Positions 21,096 through 39,068 are shown, numbered from the stretch's first letter. The stretch is 64,000 nt of DNA from Semisulcospira habei (GCA_036245525.1 BTPG01000003.1:156653080-156717079); one strand, 5' to 3'. The notes: generated from the letters alone by a model not told the origin. Numbers and translations are program-made.

Positions 21096-21254
21096 TTTTC
21101 CGATAGATGTCGCATTTCTTTTCCCAGCCAGTAAACAATATGTGCTGGTCTGTGATTAACTAAAATGCCCCGTAGGGTCCAAAATCACAGACCCGCTCAC
21201 AGTGGCATATTGTATACTGGCTGGGAAAAGAAATGCGACATGATTATCGGAAAA
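21096..21254. mobile_element. 160 bp palindromic element with nested CTGGTCTGTGATT hairpin
   Basis: The outer arms 'tgtcgcatttcttttcccag' and its inverse enclose an inner hairpin ('gtgctggtctgtgatt' and 'aaaatcacagacccgctcac'). It is a larger relative of the hairpin at 15424-15502. Confidence 0.65.
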
Positions 21255-21516
21255 TCAGACCTTTCATTGTGACATTTTAGATTGCAGCGAATGACCAACC
21301 CAATGGCGGCCGACGTCGGCCCGATGGTCTTTGGGCAGTGGGAAAGCTATAGTAAGAGCTTATTAGATTTTTTTAAAAAAAATCTTTCATTTAAAATTTT
21401 TTTTTTTTTAATCCAACCGCAGAGCATTGTTCAAATTCAAGTAGAAAATGAAGGCCAGAGGGAAAATGTTGTAAAGGTGGAAAGTAAACGGAACGGGTAA
21501 GATTTAAACTTGTGCT

Positions 21517-21728
21517 ATTAACGCTTTTCATTCTGATACATTCTTGACAAATTTGACTATGATAGTTCAAGGGTGGTGCCAGAATAGCTTGGCGCCTGAG
21601 GCGCCAAGCTATTCTGGCACCACCCTTGAACTAAAACGGTTGCCGGATCTATCTCCTAATCTGTAATGCAGCCTTCATAGGACAATAAGCATTTATTTTT
21701 TTAATTCAGCCTTAAGATGTAATAGGTT
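21517..21728. mobile_element. TTCAAGGG-family foldback MITE
   Basis: It runs from 'ttaacgcttttcattctgat' to 'taataggttaa'. The perfect hairpin at 21558-21632 has arms TTCAAGGGTGGTGCCAGAAT plus AGCTTGGCGCC. Confidence 0.68.
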
Positions 21729-21904
21729 AAAGAGACTTTCAACTCGCCTTTTCAGATGCTGTACGCACTATTCGTCCGTTTTAAATACTGGGCACCAACA
21801 GTGTCAAGTGGCCAGCAATTACACGTAAGCGAGATCGCAGAGAGAAAGCGAAAGGGCGGTATACAGTTTTAACACGCATCGCTCTAGTACAGTGCAACCT
21901 GATA

Positions 21905-22012
21905 TTGTTTAACCAGGATAGTTCAAGGCTGTTGCCAGAATAGCTTGGCGCCTCTATTGCCAGAATAGCGTGGCACTTAGAGGCGCCAAGCTATTCTGGC
22001 AACTCCTGTAAA
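21905..22012. repeat. TTCAAGG hairpin with internal duplication
   Basis: The same arms as the neighbouring elements, but the inner 'ttgccagaatagc' block is repeated in the loop, giving a branched palindrome. Confidence 0.55.
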
Positions 22013-22052
22013 CTGACAAGATATTCCGTTAAGACCCATCCGCTGACATTGT

Positions 22053-22325
22053 CAATCTGTCTCTTGAACGGCAATGTGACGTTGTTAATCTGTCTCACTC
22101 AGTTGAACGGCAATGTGACGTTGTTAATCTGTCTCTCAGTTGAACGGCAATGTGACGTTATTAATCTGTCTCTCAGTTGAACGGCAATGTGACGTTGTCA
22201 ATCTGTCTCTCAGTTGAACGGCAATGTGACGTTGTTAATCTGTCTCTCAGTTGAACGGCAATGTGACGTTGTTAATCTGTCTCTCAGTTGAACGGCAATG
22301 TGACGTAAATCTGTCTCCTGAACGG
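22053..22325. repeat. Tandem minisatellite, unit 37 bp, about 7 copies
   Basis: The unit contains CAGTTGAACGGCAATGTGAC and then GTTGTTAATCTGTCTCT. The central copies are almost identical; both edges are diverged or shortened. Confidence 0.88.
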
Positions 22326-22722
22326 CAACGCTGTCATTGGATAGACGAGTTATTTTGTTGTCACACTTTTTAAAACTACAAAATAGTTCGTAACAAAAAC
22401 AAGAATTGAAAACTTTTTTTTAAAAAGCACACGAAAAGAATATTCAAAAGACAATTATAATGGCACAAATGTACCACGCAGTAGTACCCTTGCCGTCAGA
22501 ACGTCAGAAACCCGTCACAGAGTGGTTCCATAGCAAAACGGTCGACAGTCTGAAAATGGAAATTCGTTGTTGGCTGAAGACCAGTTCATGGGATCGATTG
22601 TTCGATCCGCTTATCCAACTAGTGCACGACAGTTTGTGTCGCCGTGCGTACGTCACTGTTACTGCCAGAGGTCTAACCCAGTCTGGCCGAAATGCTAAGT
22701 ATCCAGTGTTCCGCATTCTACT

Positions 22723-22928
22723 TTAACCCATTTTGCCCCAGCGCCCTACAGCATGAGATGGATCGACCATGATAATTCAAGGATAGTGCCAGATTAGCTT
22801 GGCGCCTGAAGGCGCCAAGCTAATCTGGCACTACCCTTGAATTATCATGATCGATCTATCTCTTACAGCTGGTACGTAGTCGTTACATGAAACCTCCACA
22901 ATTTTTGGAAATGCGGCCGTTGGGTTAA
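22723..22928. mobile_element. TTAACCC...GGGTTAA foldback MITE, 206 bp
   Basis: The ends TTAACCCATTTTGCCCCAGC and 'gcggccgttgggttaa' are clear. The central hairpin arms are GATAATTCAAGGATAGTGCC and then AGATTAGCTTGGCGCC. A close relative is at 24533-24752, with the same subterminal 'aaatgcggccgt'. Confidence 0.75.
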
Positions 22929-23072
22929 ATTGGGTTAATACGTTTACAATGAAATTTACAGTAACTGACAAATACAGCGAGAGAAATGTTCGTGTACGTT
23001 ATCCAGACCTAACAGGTGACTGCCAACTGCAAGCTGAAAATCAGCAAGAAAAAGCCCAACATTGAAACATGC

Positions 23073-23284
23073 TTAACTCATTCTACCCCAGACACACCAC
23101 ATCAAGATAAAAATCGACCATGATAGTTCAAGGGTGATGCCAGAATAGCTTGGCGCCTATGGGCGCCAAGCTATTCTGGCACCACCCTTGAACTATCATG
23201 GTCGATCTGTGTCCTGCACTGCAATGCAGTCTTCGGGACGACTTCAAAATTTGGGGATTTCGGTCTTGGGGTAGAATGAGTTAA
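23073..23284. mobile_element. TTAA foldback MITE with 18 bp terminal inverted repeats, 212 bp
   Basis: The left end TTAACTCATTCTACCCCA is matched exactly in inverse by TGGGGTAGAATGAGTTAA at the right; the next base differs. A perfect hairpin with TTCAAGGGTG arms is at the centre. It is one of the cleanest members of the group and shows that the TTAA ends and the hairpin belong to one mobile unit. Confidence 0.8.
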
Positions 23285-23815
<531 letters not shown>

Positions 23816-24097
23816 ATAAAAATAATAGAAAAATGGTTTTTCGTTTCCTATGTTTCTTTCTTTTTTTCTAAAACTGTAAAATAAATACTCTTTATTAAGC
23901 ATACACGCTGGAAGAGAAATCTCCACTGCATACACTGTTCTCTAAAGACAGAAAGCCAAAGATTGCTTGGTATCGGTATTACATTTGCGATTACACCAGA
24001 CCGCTCAAACATACACGCAAATAGAGCTGCTCTACCGTTGATCGAACTCGCCGCGATGAATAATTATCCGCTTGGAGCACACTGGTCTAAACATTGT

Positions 24098-24166
24098 TAG
24101 CAAGGGGCATAGATCCTCACGAGCCCCCGCAATTGTAGGGGCTCATGTGGATCTGTGCCTCTTGTA
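24098..24166. repeat. Hairpin of the GAGGCATAGATCC family
   Basis: The arms 'aaggggcatagatcctcacg' and 'gtggatctgtgcctctt' surround a CCCCGC...GGGG loop stem. Confidence 0.7.
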
Positions 24167-24532
24167 TGTGTGCGGTGTAATTTGCAGAGTGCAGTGTTCG
24201 CGGATTAGTTAGTGTAAACTTTCGTTTGCTAAGCTTATTAACCGCTGATCGTGAACTGGAACGAATGGTAATAGTACGGGACCCTACTTTAAAACAAATC
24301 ATGAAAGATCAGTAATCGTGTTTTGAGTATTGGATGTGCGTTCTGCATTATTTTACTGTCAAGTACAATGTTTATTTTCCAACACGAAAACGGCACTGCA
24401 GTTGAAAAGATGGTTGTGGGCTTTGGCGGCTTTCGTTCTTCTCGCGCAGAACAAAACGCCTACGTTAATGTAAAACAAACTAAATGAAATTAAACAAACA
24501 GACAGAGCAACATATCAAACACTTGTAAAATC

Positions 24533-24752
24533 TTAACCCATTTAGTCCCAACACCGGGCCCCTGCGGCAGGAGATGAATCGACCATGATAATTCAAGGGT
24601 TGTGTCAGATGAGCTTGGCGCCTGAAGGCGCCAAGCTCATCTGACACGACCCTTGAATTATCATGGTCGATCTATCCCCTGCAACTAGTATATATTCGTC
24701 AGGTAACACCTCGAAAATGTCGGAAATGCGGCCGTGGGGTTGTATGGGTTAA
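24533..24752. mobile_element. TTAACCC...GGGTTAA foldback MITE, 220 bp
   Basis: Ends TTAACCCATTTAGTCCC and 'ggggttgtatgggttaa'. A perfect hairpin of about 100 bases is centred near 24625. Same subfamily as 22723-22928. Confidence 0.75.
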
Positions 24753-25321
24753 ATAATTAGATGATCATTGTCACACTATGTGGCCTACTCCGTCTGTGGT
24801 GTGGCCAAAGGAAATTTCATGTGTATTTAACGAAATGCGCTCTAGGAGTAATCAGTACTGTTTTAACACGTTGAGGCCTTTAGACGAAAGTTTCACGAGG
24901 GCCACACAAGAAGGAGATACATACATGTTCACTAAACCTGATCTGTTCTGTGAAGGCAAACACCAGTATTTTTTATAGGTCCATATTTGCGAAAAGTGAA
25001 ATTGTCATTGTAACACAATGAAAATCTTGCTTGTCACAAAAATAGACTTACTATCCCTTGTCTTCACAGAGTAGATCAGGTCAGCCAGTGATCTGACCTG
25101 AGTAAAGTAAACTTAGACGGAAAGAGGGGTGGAGGTTGGGGGAGGGGGTGAGGGGACGGTGCTGGGGGGTTCGTACATGCCGGATTAAAACAAATTTTCC
25201 ACTCGATCAGAACACAAATCGGCCAAACCTCTAAACGCAGCCAAACATCGAAGCTCTTCTAGCTATCTTTCGTTTTTAGGTCAGACGCAATAGTGCAGAG
25301 TCCACAGACTACACTGCACAC
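24753..25321. other. Unassigned stretch
   Basis: Short ORFs only. A G-rich tract lies at about 25120-25170 and a small inverted repeat 'gatcaggtcagccagtgatc' near 25075. Nothing recognised. Confidence 0.4.
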
Positions 25322-25636
25322 CAGCGAGAGGCACAGATCCTCATGGGCCCCTGCAGGCTGCGCGGCCCGATGAGGCTTTATACCTCCTGTAAGGTTTTCT
25401 ACCTATAGGAGTACACGAACCCTTTCACTACTAGAGACACAATCAGCGTCTTTGAAAACGTGGCGAAAAACTAAATAAATAACCTAATTCAGTCGAGAAA
25501 AAACAATTCAAATGAGGACTAGCAAGAGGCAAAGAACCTCATGAGCCCCCGCGCTAGCGGGGGCTCATGAGTTTCTTTGCCTCTTGCATTTGGTGATTGA
25601 TCTTCGCATTTCAGCTGTGGAGTGTGAGGGGGTTAA
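25322..25636. repeat. Two GAGGCATAGATCC-family hairpins
   Basis: Hairpins lie at 25322-25393 (decayed) and 25524-25590 (near perfect, with CCCCCGCGCTAGCGGGGG at the centre). The second is followed by 'gtgtgagggggttaa' at 25636, a likely TTAA right end. Confidence 0.65.
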
Positions 25637-26222
25637 TTAAAATGCTAAACGGGTATTGGCCTGAAGGGGTTGTTGATACAATGAAATGAAAATAATCCGC
25701 GTAATGACGTTTCTGTCACTCTGGATTAATCTCTCGTGAGTGGTTAACACTAATACGTGTTATGTTAGATCGGTTGGCAGACAGTAGGTGGAGCAGCGTA
25801 AAGCTTTGGCCATGCCAGCATAATAACATCCGCATATGGACAAGTTTCATAGTAATAATACCCCCCCCCCCCCACACACACACACACACACATACAAACA
25901 CACACACACAACCATACCACCACCACCACCACAGCCAGTGGAAGCAGAGTCAGTGTTTTAGAAATAACTGTAAACGTCGAAGATTTCCACAGGCGTCATG
26001 GGTACAAAGTGGTTTCAAGCACGTTGATCTGTGCGAGGGTTCATGAGAATGTGTACCTCTTGCAGTGGAATGGTGGTGTTCAGCTTTTCTCGGTAGGGAC
26101 GGAAATAATAATAATAATGATAATGATGATAATAATAATGCCACGAACGGCGAAACTCAGAATGCAGATAAAATTGCTTGTATTTGAAATGCAAAGAAAA
26201 CCCAACAGACAAAGAAACGCGC
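25637..26222. other. Unassigned stretch with short microsatellites
   Basis: C run and (CA)n at 25861-25911, CCA/CAC repeats to 25935, (AAT/GAT)n at 26105-26140. A decayed hairpin half is near 26040. No gene recognised. Confidence 0.4.
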
Positions 26223-26277
26223 TTAACTCATTCCCCTGCCATCTGCATCTGGATGCGGCTGGCCGCGAATGAGTTAA
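26223..26277. mobile_element. 55 bp TTAACTCATT foldback
   Basis: TTAACTCATTC...GAATGAGTTAA with an inner 'gcatctggatgc' stem. It is the smallest TTAA-bounded element in the window. Confidence 0.6.
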
Positions 26278-26381
26278 AAGGACAAGTACACCACAACTGT
26301 GTTGTACAGTGCTTGTCCTTACTAGGGGTGTGCTGTTTGTTTGTTTTTGTTTTGTTGTTGTTTTTTTATGTTGGGAATTTT

Positions 26382-26681
26382 TTCGCGAAACTCAGGCGTG
26401 GCCGACCAGCAAGTAAAATGACTGGATTCTCATGAGCCCCAGTTGGCAAGAGTTCGCGAAACTCAGGCGTGGCCGACCAGCAAGTAAAATAGGATTCTCA
26501 TGAGCCCCAGTTGGCAAGAGTTCGCGAAACTCAGGCGTGGCCGACCAGCGAGTAAAATGACTGGATTCTCATGAGCCCCAGTTGGCAAGAGTTCGCGAAA
26601 CTCAGGCGTGGCCGACCAGCGAGTAAAATGACTGGATTCTCATGAGCCCCAGTTGGCAAGAGTTCGCGAAACTCAGGCGTT
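26382..26681. repeat. Tandem repeat, unit about 71 bp, four full copies plus part
   Basis: Units start at 26382, 26453, 26521, 26592 and 26663 with TTCGCGAAACTCAGGCGTGG. Each unit also contains 'attctcatgagccccagttg', half of a GAGGCATAGATCC-type hairpin, so the array probably arose by amplifying a MITE remnant with its flank. One unit is 3 bases shorter. Confidence 0.88.
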
Positions 26682-26764
26682 CAAATGTGCGGTATGTACA
26701 CGTCAAAACAGGCTTCTTGCTGAGGCCATCGTGTCATAGCCTTATCAGGTACATTGTTTTCAAT

Positions 26765-27776
26765 TGACCCTTTGGCTGTAGGTCGCGATAAAAACCGCTA
26801 CAGACACCCAAAGGGTTAACTCATTCCCGGCCAGCCGCATCCGGATGCACGGCATAAGCCGCAGCAGTGCAGGACCCTTGAGGATCTAAGACGATCATTA
26901 TTTTGTTTCAGGTGGTGTTTGAAACGGGGATATGGTAAAGGGATCTGAGGTTTGTCTATGGTCTGTGATGCCTTTAAGTTCAAGCGAGCTTTTCAATAAA
27001 GCGATCAGCTCCATAGCGGGCTTGGATTTCTAAAATTGCCGATACAATCGGCTATCAATGTTCTTTTTTCTCAACTAATGCTTCTCTACTTTTCTTTTCA
27101 CAATCATTGTTAGGAGGTATATGTAACAGAGTTGTTGTTTTTTTTTTTCCTGTTTGTTTGTTTGTTGTTGTTTTGTGTGTTTTATAACTGCGCCTTGTGC
27201 GTAACAAATTTACTCTTCTATTTTCGAAGGAAAAAAGAAGACTATCGAAACGTTTTCATTATATTCAAACTTTATAAGTACAGTTAGACCTCGTTGTGTC
27301 CACCATTATTGTCAGACATACTAAGAACCTAGATAAGGCAAACTTTCCAAATATTAACCCTTTTTGTCAGAGCAGGTCGCTTTAAGGTTCGCATCATGCA
27401 CGCGCACTTAGTGACATGTGACAGATGGATCGAGAACGGAACTGCGTTGTGTCCTGTAAACGTTCCAGACTGCAGAAAGGCCGGATTAGTATACGGGTAA
27501 GGTCCTGTAACAGCGGCTGATAGACTCTGAAATAAGACCCACTTGGGGCTTATTTCAGTGTCTATCAGCCGCTGTCATAGGCCCACACTCGTGCAGGTTC
27601 CCTTGTCTTGTGTCGCGACCAGTCACGAGTGTTTCACGAGCCGGCCCCAGTGACCTGCCAGATCCCAGTGTAGTCAGCCAGAGATAATGCAGGAAACCAG
27701 TGTGCAACGGGTCACTGGCAGACAAACTAATCACAATGGATTCCTAGTGTTTCTCCTGGCAGAAAAAAAACTCAGT
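26765..27776. other. Gene-poor stretch with two hairpins
   Basis: A hairpin at 26765-26819 ('accctttggctgtag' to 'cacccaaagggttaa') is followed directly by 'ttaactcattcccggccagc'. A longer hairpin at 27508-27583 pairs 'aacagcggctgatagactct' with its inverse. No exon recognised. Confidence 0.5.
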
Positions 27777-27778
27777 CT

Positions 27779-27818
27779 GTGTGTGTGTGCGTGCGTGCGT
27801 GTGCGTGCGTGTGTGGGC

Positions 27819-27888
<70 letters not shown>

Positions 27889-27910
27889 GTGTGTATGTGT
27901 GTGTGTGTTT
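27779..27910. repeat. (GT)n microsatellite with interruptions
   Basis: About 130 bases of GT/GC dinucleotides; the reading frames over it are spurious. Confidence 0.95.
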
Positions 27911-27975
27911 GATTGATTGATGTGAATTTGCATTTGCAATTCACTATAACTAGCATAGAGGCCTATGACTACGCT

Positions 27976-28511
27976 TTAACGCATTTACCCCAACGCCCTA
28001 TAGCAGGCAATGGATTGTCCATGATAATTCAAGGGTAGTGCCAGATGAGATTGGCGCCTGAATACTCCAAGCTCACCTGGCACTACCCAGGGGCGGATCA
28101 GTTACCTCGAGGGGGAGGGGGAGGGTTCAACCTTTTCGGTTTGGGACCGGGCCTTCAACCTCATACAAAAGGCCTCCCAGACGCTAGACCTTGCTTCCAG
28201 GAGCCGAAAAGCGGTGGTAAGAAGAGAAGGAGAGGAGGCGCGTGTATTTTAGAGACTCGCACCATTCGCCAAAATATCAAACGACGGGAGGGGGAGGGGG
28301 GGCGTTCAAACACCCCAAAAAAGGATTTTGTTAAAGCATTTTAAAGATTTTTGGGTGTGGGGGGAGGGTCATGGAACCCCTGCAACCCCCCCCCCCCCCC
28401 GCCGAACCGACCCTGCTACCCTTGCATTATCATGGTCGATCCATCCCCTGCAACTGCTACATAGTCATTAAAGAACAATTCCAAACTTTGAGAAATGCGG
28501 CCGTGGGTAAA
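27976..28511. mobile_element. TTCAAGGG MITE interrupted by a hAT-like MITE
   Basis: The left part (27976-28087) runs from TTAACGCATTTACCCC into the hairpin. It is broken after 'ctggcactacc' by an insertion and resumes at 28416 with 'ctacccttgcattatcatgg', ending near 'gcggccgtgggtaaa'. The nesting shows the TTAA element is older than the hAT-like one. Confidence 0.72.
28088..28415. mobile_element. hAT-like MITE (CAGGGGCGGATC family), nested
   Basis: The left end CAGGGGCGGATCAGTTACC is well kept; the right end is decayed (GAACCGACCCTG). The host sequence 'ctacc' is repeated on both sides as a probable short target duplication. The inner block 'ttgggaccgggccttcaacc' recurs at 36157-36412, 37712-37947 and 38408-38726. 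G- and C-rich runs dominate. No transposase. Confidence 0.65.
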
Positions 28512-28835
28512 CATGCTTCAAAACTCTTCAACTTCGCTTTTGCGTGTGCGCGTGTACCTCTGACAAGCGTGCATTCGTACGTGTGTGTGTGGGGGGGTGG
28601 GGGGGGGGGGCGTCTGTATATGCTGTGTCAGTCATTGTGTCTGCGCGTGTGTACTGAGGTTTCATTATCTTGTCTTGAATTTCCAAGCCTCGGGTGTCGT
28701 TCCACGTCGACTGACCTGAACTCATTTCACAATGTCGTACCAGATCATTCCCCCACCTCCTCGTCCAGCCCCCATCATGAGCAAGAGACATACATTCTCC
28801 CTCAGTGGCACATGAGAATCTATGTCTCTTCTGGG

Positions 28836-29041
28836 TTAACCCCTCCACTGCCAGCGGACGCATACCGTGTTTTTGAAACCATTGTAAGTACTTCAACGTC
28901 AGAGAGCACAAGTGGAAACATAGTGGTCTCAGCAAGAGGCATAGATCCTCATGCGCCCCCGCTGTTGCGGGGGCTCATGAGGATCTATACCTCTTGCAGC
29001 TGGGTGGTATGGTCCGTCTTTCTCTGCAGTGAAGGGGTCAA
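28836..29041. mobile_element. piggyBac-like MITE with GAGGCATAGATCC hairpin, upstream of the LDLa gene
   Basis: The ends TTAACCCCTCCACTGCCAG and 'ctgcagtgaaggggtcaa' are inverted relatives, very like the TTAACCC-TTT-xCTGCC termini of known piggyBac elements. The hairpin is at 28929-29000. The right end lies 95 bases before the start codon of the LDLa gene, in its probable promoter or 5' UTR. Confidence 0.7.
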
Positions 29042-29135
29042 GCACGCAGGCAAATGTTCTACCTTTATCCCGGTTTTATTCAAAGGGGCGAATCCGGAAA
29101 GGTCTTTATCTTTGTCCTCTTCTGCTACTTGCAAG

Positions 29136-35666
<6,531 letters not shown>

Positions 35667-35699
35667 TCATACTCCAAAATACATTTTGTACAATATCAT

Positions 35700-35705
35700 A
35701 ATAAA
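35700..35705 (+). promoter_or_regulatory. Polyadenylation signal AATAAA of the plus-strand LDLa gene
   Basis: AATAAA lies 34 bases after the stop codon, giving a very short 3' UTR. Confidence 0.6.
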
Positions 35706-35969
35706 ATCTTCTCTACGTCAATCTACTCTAGTCTACGCTCTAATCACGAAAATCAGACTAAAAGTGTTACTGCCAGCCAAGCATGTAAAACTGTACCAAC
35801 AATATAATTAAAAAATATATAAAATAAGAAAAACCAGCACGACACCGGCTTCGGAAATAAACACAGACAAAGCAGTATAGTACTGTTTTGTCGTTGTTTA
35901 TCGTACGTGCTCCTGTCTGCGTTGGTTATTACTCTGCTCTGATCTCGTTTGCACAGCAATAACAGTAAC

Positions 35970-36134
<165 letters not shown>

Positions 36135-36156
36135 GCAAAATCGATTTGGAGGCAGA

Positions 36157-36412
36157 GGCGGATCAGTTATCTCGAGCGGGAGGGGGTGGGTGAGGGGTTC
36201 CAACTTTTTGTTTGGGACCTTCAACCTGACACAAAAGGTCTCTCCGACGTCACACCTTTTTTCCAGTGTCAAAACTCACAAATTTATCAAACGGGGAGAA
36301 GAGGGAGGGGTTTCCAAACTCCCCAAAAGGAACTTCGTTATAGCACTTTAAACAATTTCGCAGGGGAGGGGTACCCGACTCCCCCCCCCCCCCTTTCCAG
36401 ATTCGCCCTTGG
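36157..36412. mobile_element. hAT-like MITE (CAGGGGCGGATC family)
   Basis: Ends 'aggcggatcagttatctcga' and 'cagattcgcccttgg'. The inner block 'tttgggaccttcaacctgac' is shared with the other three copies. Confidence 0.6.
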
Positions 36413-36736
36413 AAGGTCTTGAGTATAAATTTAAATCTACTAATAATGGAAGAAAATGTAAAATGATATATTTAGCTAATGCAGGGCACCCTCCTCAGCA
36501 TCTGATTTGAATTAGACATTAAACGAGTTTAAGATACAAAAATAAATGTATTTTTTTATGTAAATCGGGGTCAAGTTCAAAATGTAGGTTCGGAATATAC
36601 AGTTAAACACACTAAGGTTAAAACAGATAAACGTGAAAATTTTGGGGTCGGTTAGGACATCTTTCCAAAATCCGTTTCTTGGAGTTTTGCTTCAGGAACT
36701 GCAATAATATTTGAAGGTCCGATGTCGGACCTCCCC
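36413..36736. other. AT-rich stretch, nothing recognised
   Basis: Between the convergent LDLa genes. No ORF or repeat of note. Confidence 0.4.
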
Positions 36737-36838
36737 AGTAAGCAAAGGTCCTCGGGTCCACGACGGCTGCAGTGGGTCCGCGCACGGCTGTGCGCGGACC
36801 CAATGCGGCCGTCGTGGGCCCGAAGACATTTTGCTGCT
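36737..36838. repeat. GC-rich hairpin MITE (CCATCGGGCCGACG family)
   Basis: From 'aaggtcctcgggtccacgac' to 'gtcgtgggcccgaagaca', with a central GCGCACGGCTGTGCGC stem. Confidence 0.7.
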
Positions 36839-36915
36839 GGGGTCAGTCAAGTTCACGGAACTTCTATTTCAAATCAGTCCTGCAGATGTTCCAGTTCCCG
36901 AACCTGTATGTCGGT

Positions 36916-36917
<2 letters not shown>

Positions 36918-37014
<97 letters not shown>

Positions 37015-37037
37015 GCACGCACACATACACACACACC

Positions 37038-37100
<63 letters not shown>
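36918..37100. repeat. (CA)n microsatellite, about 180 bp
   Basis: Nearly pure CA with a GCACGC interruption near 37010. Confidence 0.97.
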
Positions 37101-37101
<1 letters not shown>

Positions 37102-37711
37102 CACCATGAACTCAGTCAAAACAATGGTGATTCATTTAAAGACTGTACTTCATGTTACAAACCTCGATCAACAGTCCACGTCAGTCGTTAACCTAAGTAG
37201 CTTCAATACACAACAACACGAGATGGTAAGGCCGTAATAGTTCAAGGGTGGTGCCACCTCCTTTGAATTAGCGTATCGTGGTAGCTCTGTCTCCGAAACT
37301 GACATAAGTCTTCACAGGACAGCACCGAAATTTGAAATGCATTTGACCAAAACAAAATCATGGGAAATCATAAAAGTGAACAAAATTACTTCATGAACAC
37401 AGATGTAAAAAAGGACGCCAAAAGACACAGATCCCTACAAACTGTGTGGACAATTCGGGACCCGTCACAGTGCGCAAATGCCATCGGGCCGACATCAGTT
37501 TTGCGCATTAGGGTGTCTCTTGCAGGTGGTCCTCGTTTGCTTTCTAACCAGTGGCACACCTAGTTTAGAAACCAACAAAGCAGACTGGACAATACACGGA
37601 GATGTTTTGTCGTTCGCGGACTGGCGTTTTAAACGTTCCTTTGAACTGATTATAAGGCAGCCTTGACACTGGTTACATCCATCGATCCGACCCGCATCAA
37701 GTAGAGCAGTG
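37101..37711. other. Unassigned stretch with decayed MITE halves
   Basis: Half of a TTCAAGGG element is at about 37215-37280 and half of a GC-rich MITE at 37468-37520. A 'ctggttacatccatcgatcc' block near 37672 is shared with 43580. No gene recognised. Confidence 0.4.
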
Positions 37712-37947
37712 GAAAGGGATCAGTTACCCCCCCCCCCCCCCTCCCCCCTTTTTTTTTCGAACTATCTGTTTGGGACCTTCAACCTGACACAAAAGGTTCC
37801 CCGAGGCCAGCGGGAGGAGGAGGTTTGTTTTTTTTTTCGAAATCCAAACAAAAAGGGGACTTTTGGGCATGTGGGGACGGGGGTGGGGGGGGGGAGGGGA
37901 GGGGGAGTTGATCCCTGGAACTCACCCCAGATCCGTCCCTTTACAGG
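37712..37947. mobile_element. hAT-like MITE (CAGGGGCGGATC family), decayed ends
   Basis: 'aaagggatcagttacccccc' to 'agatccgtccctttac'. The inner block 'tttgggaccttcaacctgac' is conserved, with long C, T and G runs. Confidence 0.58.
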
Positions 37948-38101
37948 TAACCAGTGTGGGCGGCGTTGTCAGTAGCTGTCTTTCCGTCAAGAAACATTTA
38001 AGTTCTCACTAGACCTAGACAGGTACCAAGAAGTGTGAATCTTGAAGTGGTGATCAACAATTCTGACAGCCACGAGGAAGACAAGCAGTTAGAATTTTTG
38101 T

Positions 38102-38311
38102 TTAACCCATTCGCTGCCAGAGATCGCGAACTGCGCGTCTGAAACCACTGCACACTGACCGACAATCCTCATGAAGAGCGCAGATTTAAATGAGACCAAA
38201 CATTGACATTAAACCAAGAGACATAAATCTTCATGAGCCCACGCTACTGCAGGGCTCATGAGGGTTTGTGTCTTGCAGCTGTTCGCCTTACTCTGGCAGT
38301 GAAGTGGTTAA
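38102..38311. mobile_element. piggyBac-like MITE with GAGGCATAGATCC hairpin, 210 bp
   Basis: TTAACCCATTCGCTGCCAGA at the left and 'tctggcagtgaagtggttaa' at the right form terminal inverted repeats of about 20 bases with three or four mismatches. The hairpin is at 38213-38278. It is the clearest link between this hairpin family and piggyBac-like ends. Confidence 0.75.
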
Positions 38312-38407
38312 TTACAGCTGCACCAGCGAGTATCGTTACAGATTAATTAAAAAGTCCCGAGGACTAACGCTTTCCAACGCTCTTCTAAAAGTGGTTGCAA
38401 CAGACGA

Positions 38408-38726
38408 TGTTGTCCCAGGGGCGGATCAGTTATCTCGAGGGGGCCGGGGGGGAGGTGGGGGAGAGAGTTCCAACCTTTTGTTTGGGACCCTCAATCTGAC
38501 ACAAACAACAGGGGTGGTGGGGGTAGAGAGTGTGTGTATGGAAACTCGACAAAAAATCAAATAGGAATGTGTGTGTTTGTGGGGGGGGGGGGGGGGGGGT
38601 GTCCCAACACCTCCAAAAGGAACTTTTTTTTTCAATAACTTTTAAAACAATGTTGGGTCTGGAGGGTGGGGGGGTTCCGGAACCCTTAGGATCCACCCCC
38701 CTCTCCCCAGCAGATCCGCCCCTGTG
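38408..38726. mobile_element. hAT-like MITE (CAGGGGCGGATC family), best-kept ends
   Basis: CAGGGGCGGATCAGTTATC at the left and GCAGATCCGCCCCTG at the right give an exact 12 bp terminal inverted repeat (CAGGGGCGGATC). G runs up to 20 bases are inside. No ORF of significance. Confidence 0.72.
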
Positions 38727-38927
38727 ACCGATGATGGTATTTTGTATAAGTTTCTCGTATGACACCGTTAGAGCTGTGCGAATATTACTCTTTCAAGAAC
38801 CGTTGTAAAAAATGCAAGTTCAAGAAGAAAAACTGAATTGTAATTACGGCGTAGGCGCTATAAAAAAAGTTCTTCTGCAATGTTTTTCGCCTTCGACGGT
38901 AACCAAAAAAAAAAAAAATGTGTATGT

Positions 38928-38958
<31 letters not shown>

Positions 38959-39062
38959 GAGCGACATTTCTAAGTGGGACAGCTCTTGCACCACTAAAAC
39001 AAAGCTTTGATGATCCGTGCCCTTTAACTCCTCAGACGCAGAGTGTTTCTGATTAGGTTTCA
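38727..39062. other. Unassigned stretch with a (GT)n/G run
   Basis: A run A14, then GTGT and G19, lies at 38907-38960. No gene recognised. Confidence 0.4.
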
Positions 39063-39068
39063 TTTATT
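39063..39068 (-). promoter_or_regulatory. Candidate polyadenylation signal of the minus-strand LDLa gene
   Basis: TTTATT on the plus strand (AATAAA on minus) lies 175 bases after the stop codon at 39243. The hairpin at 39124-39195 would then be inside the 3' UTR. Confidence 0.4.

Noticed and set aside
22053..22325. CRISPR-like regular repeats
   Set aside because: Units are contiguous with no unique spacers, and the genome is clearly eukaryotic.
22460..22726. 88-codon ORF beginning MAQMYHAVVPLP between the minisatellite and a MITE
   Set aside because: No family signature, no splice context, and the opposite strand has an open frame of similar length; chance ORF is likely, though a small gene cannot be excluded.
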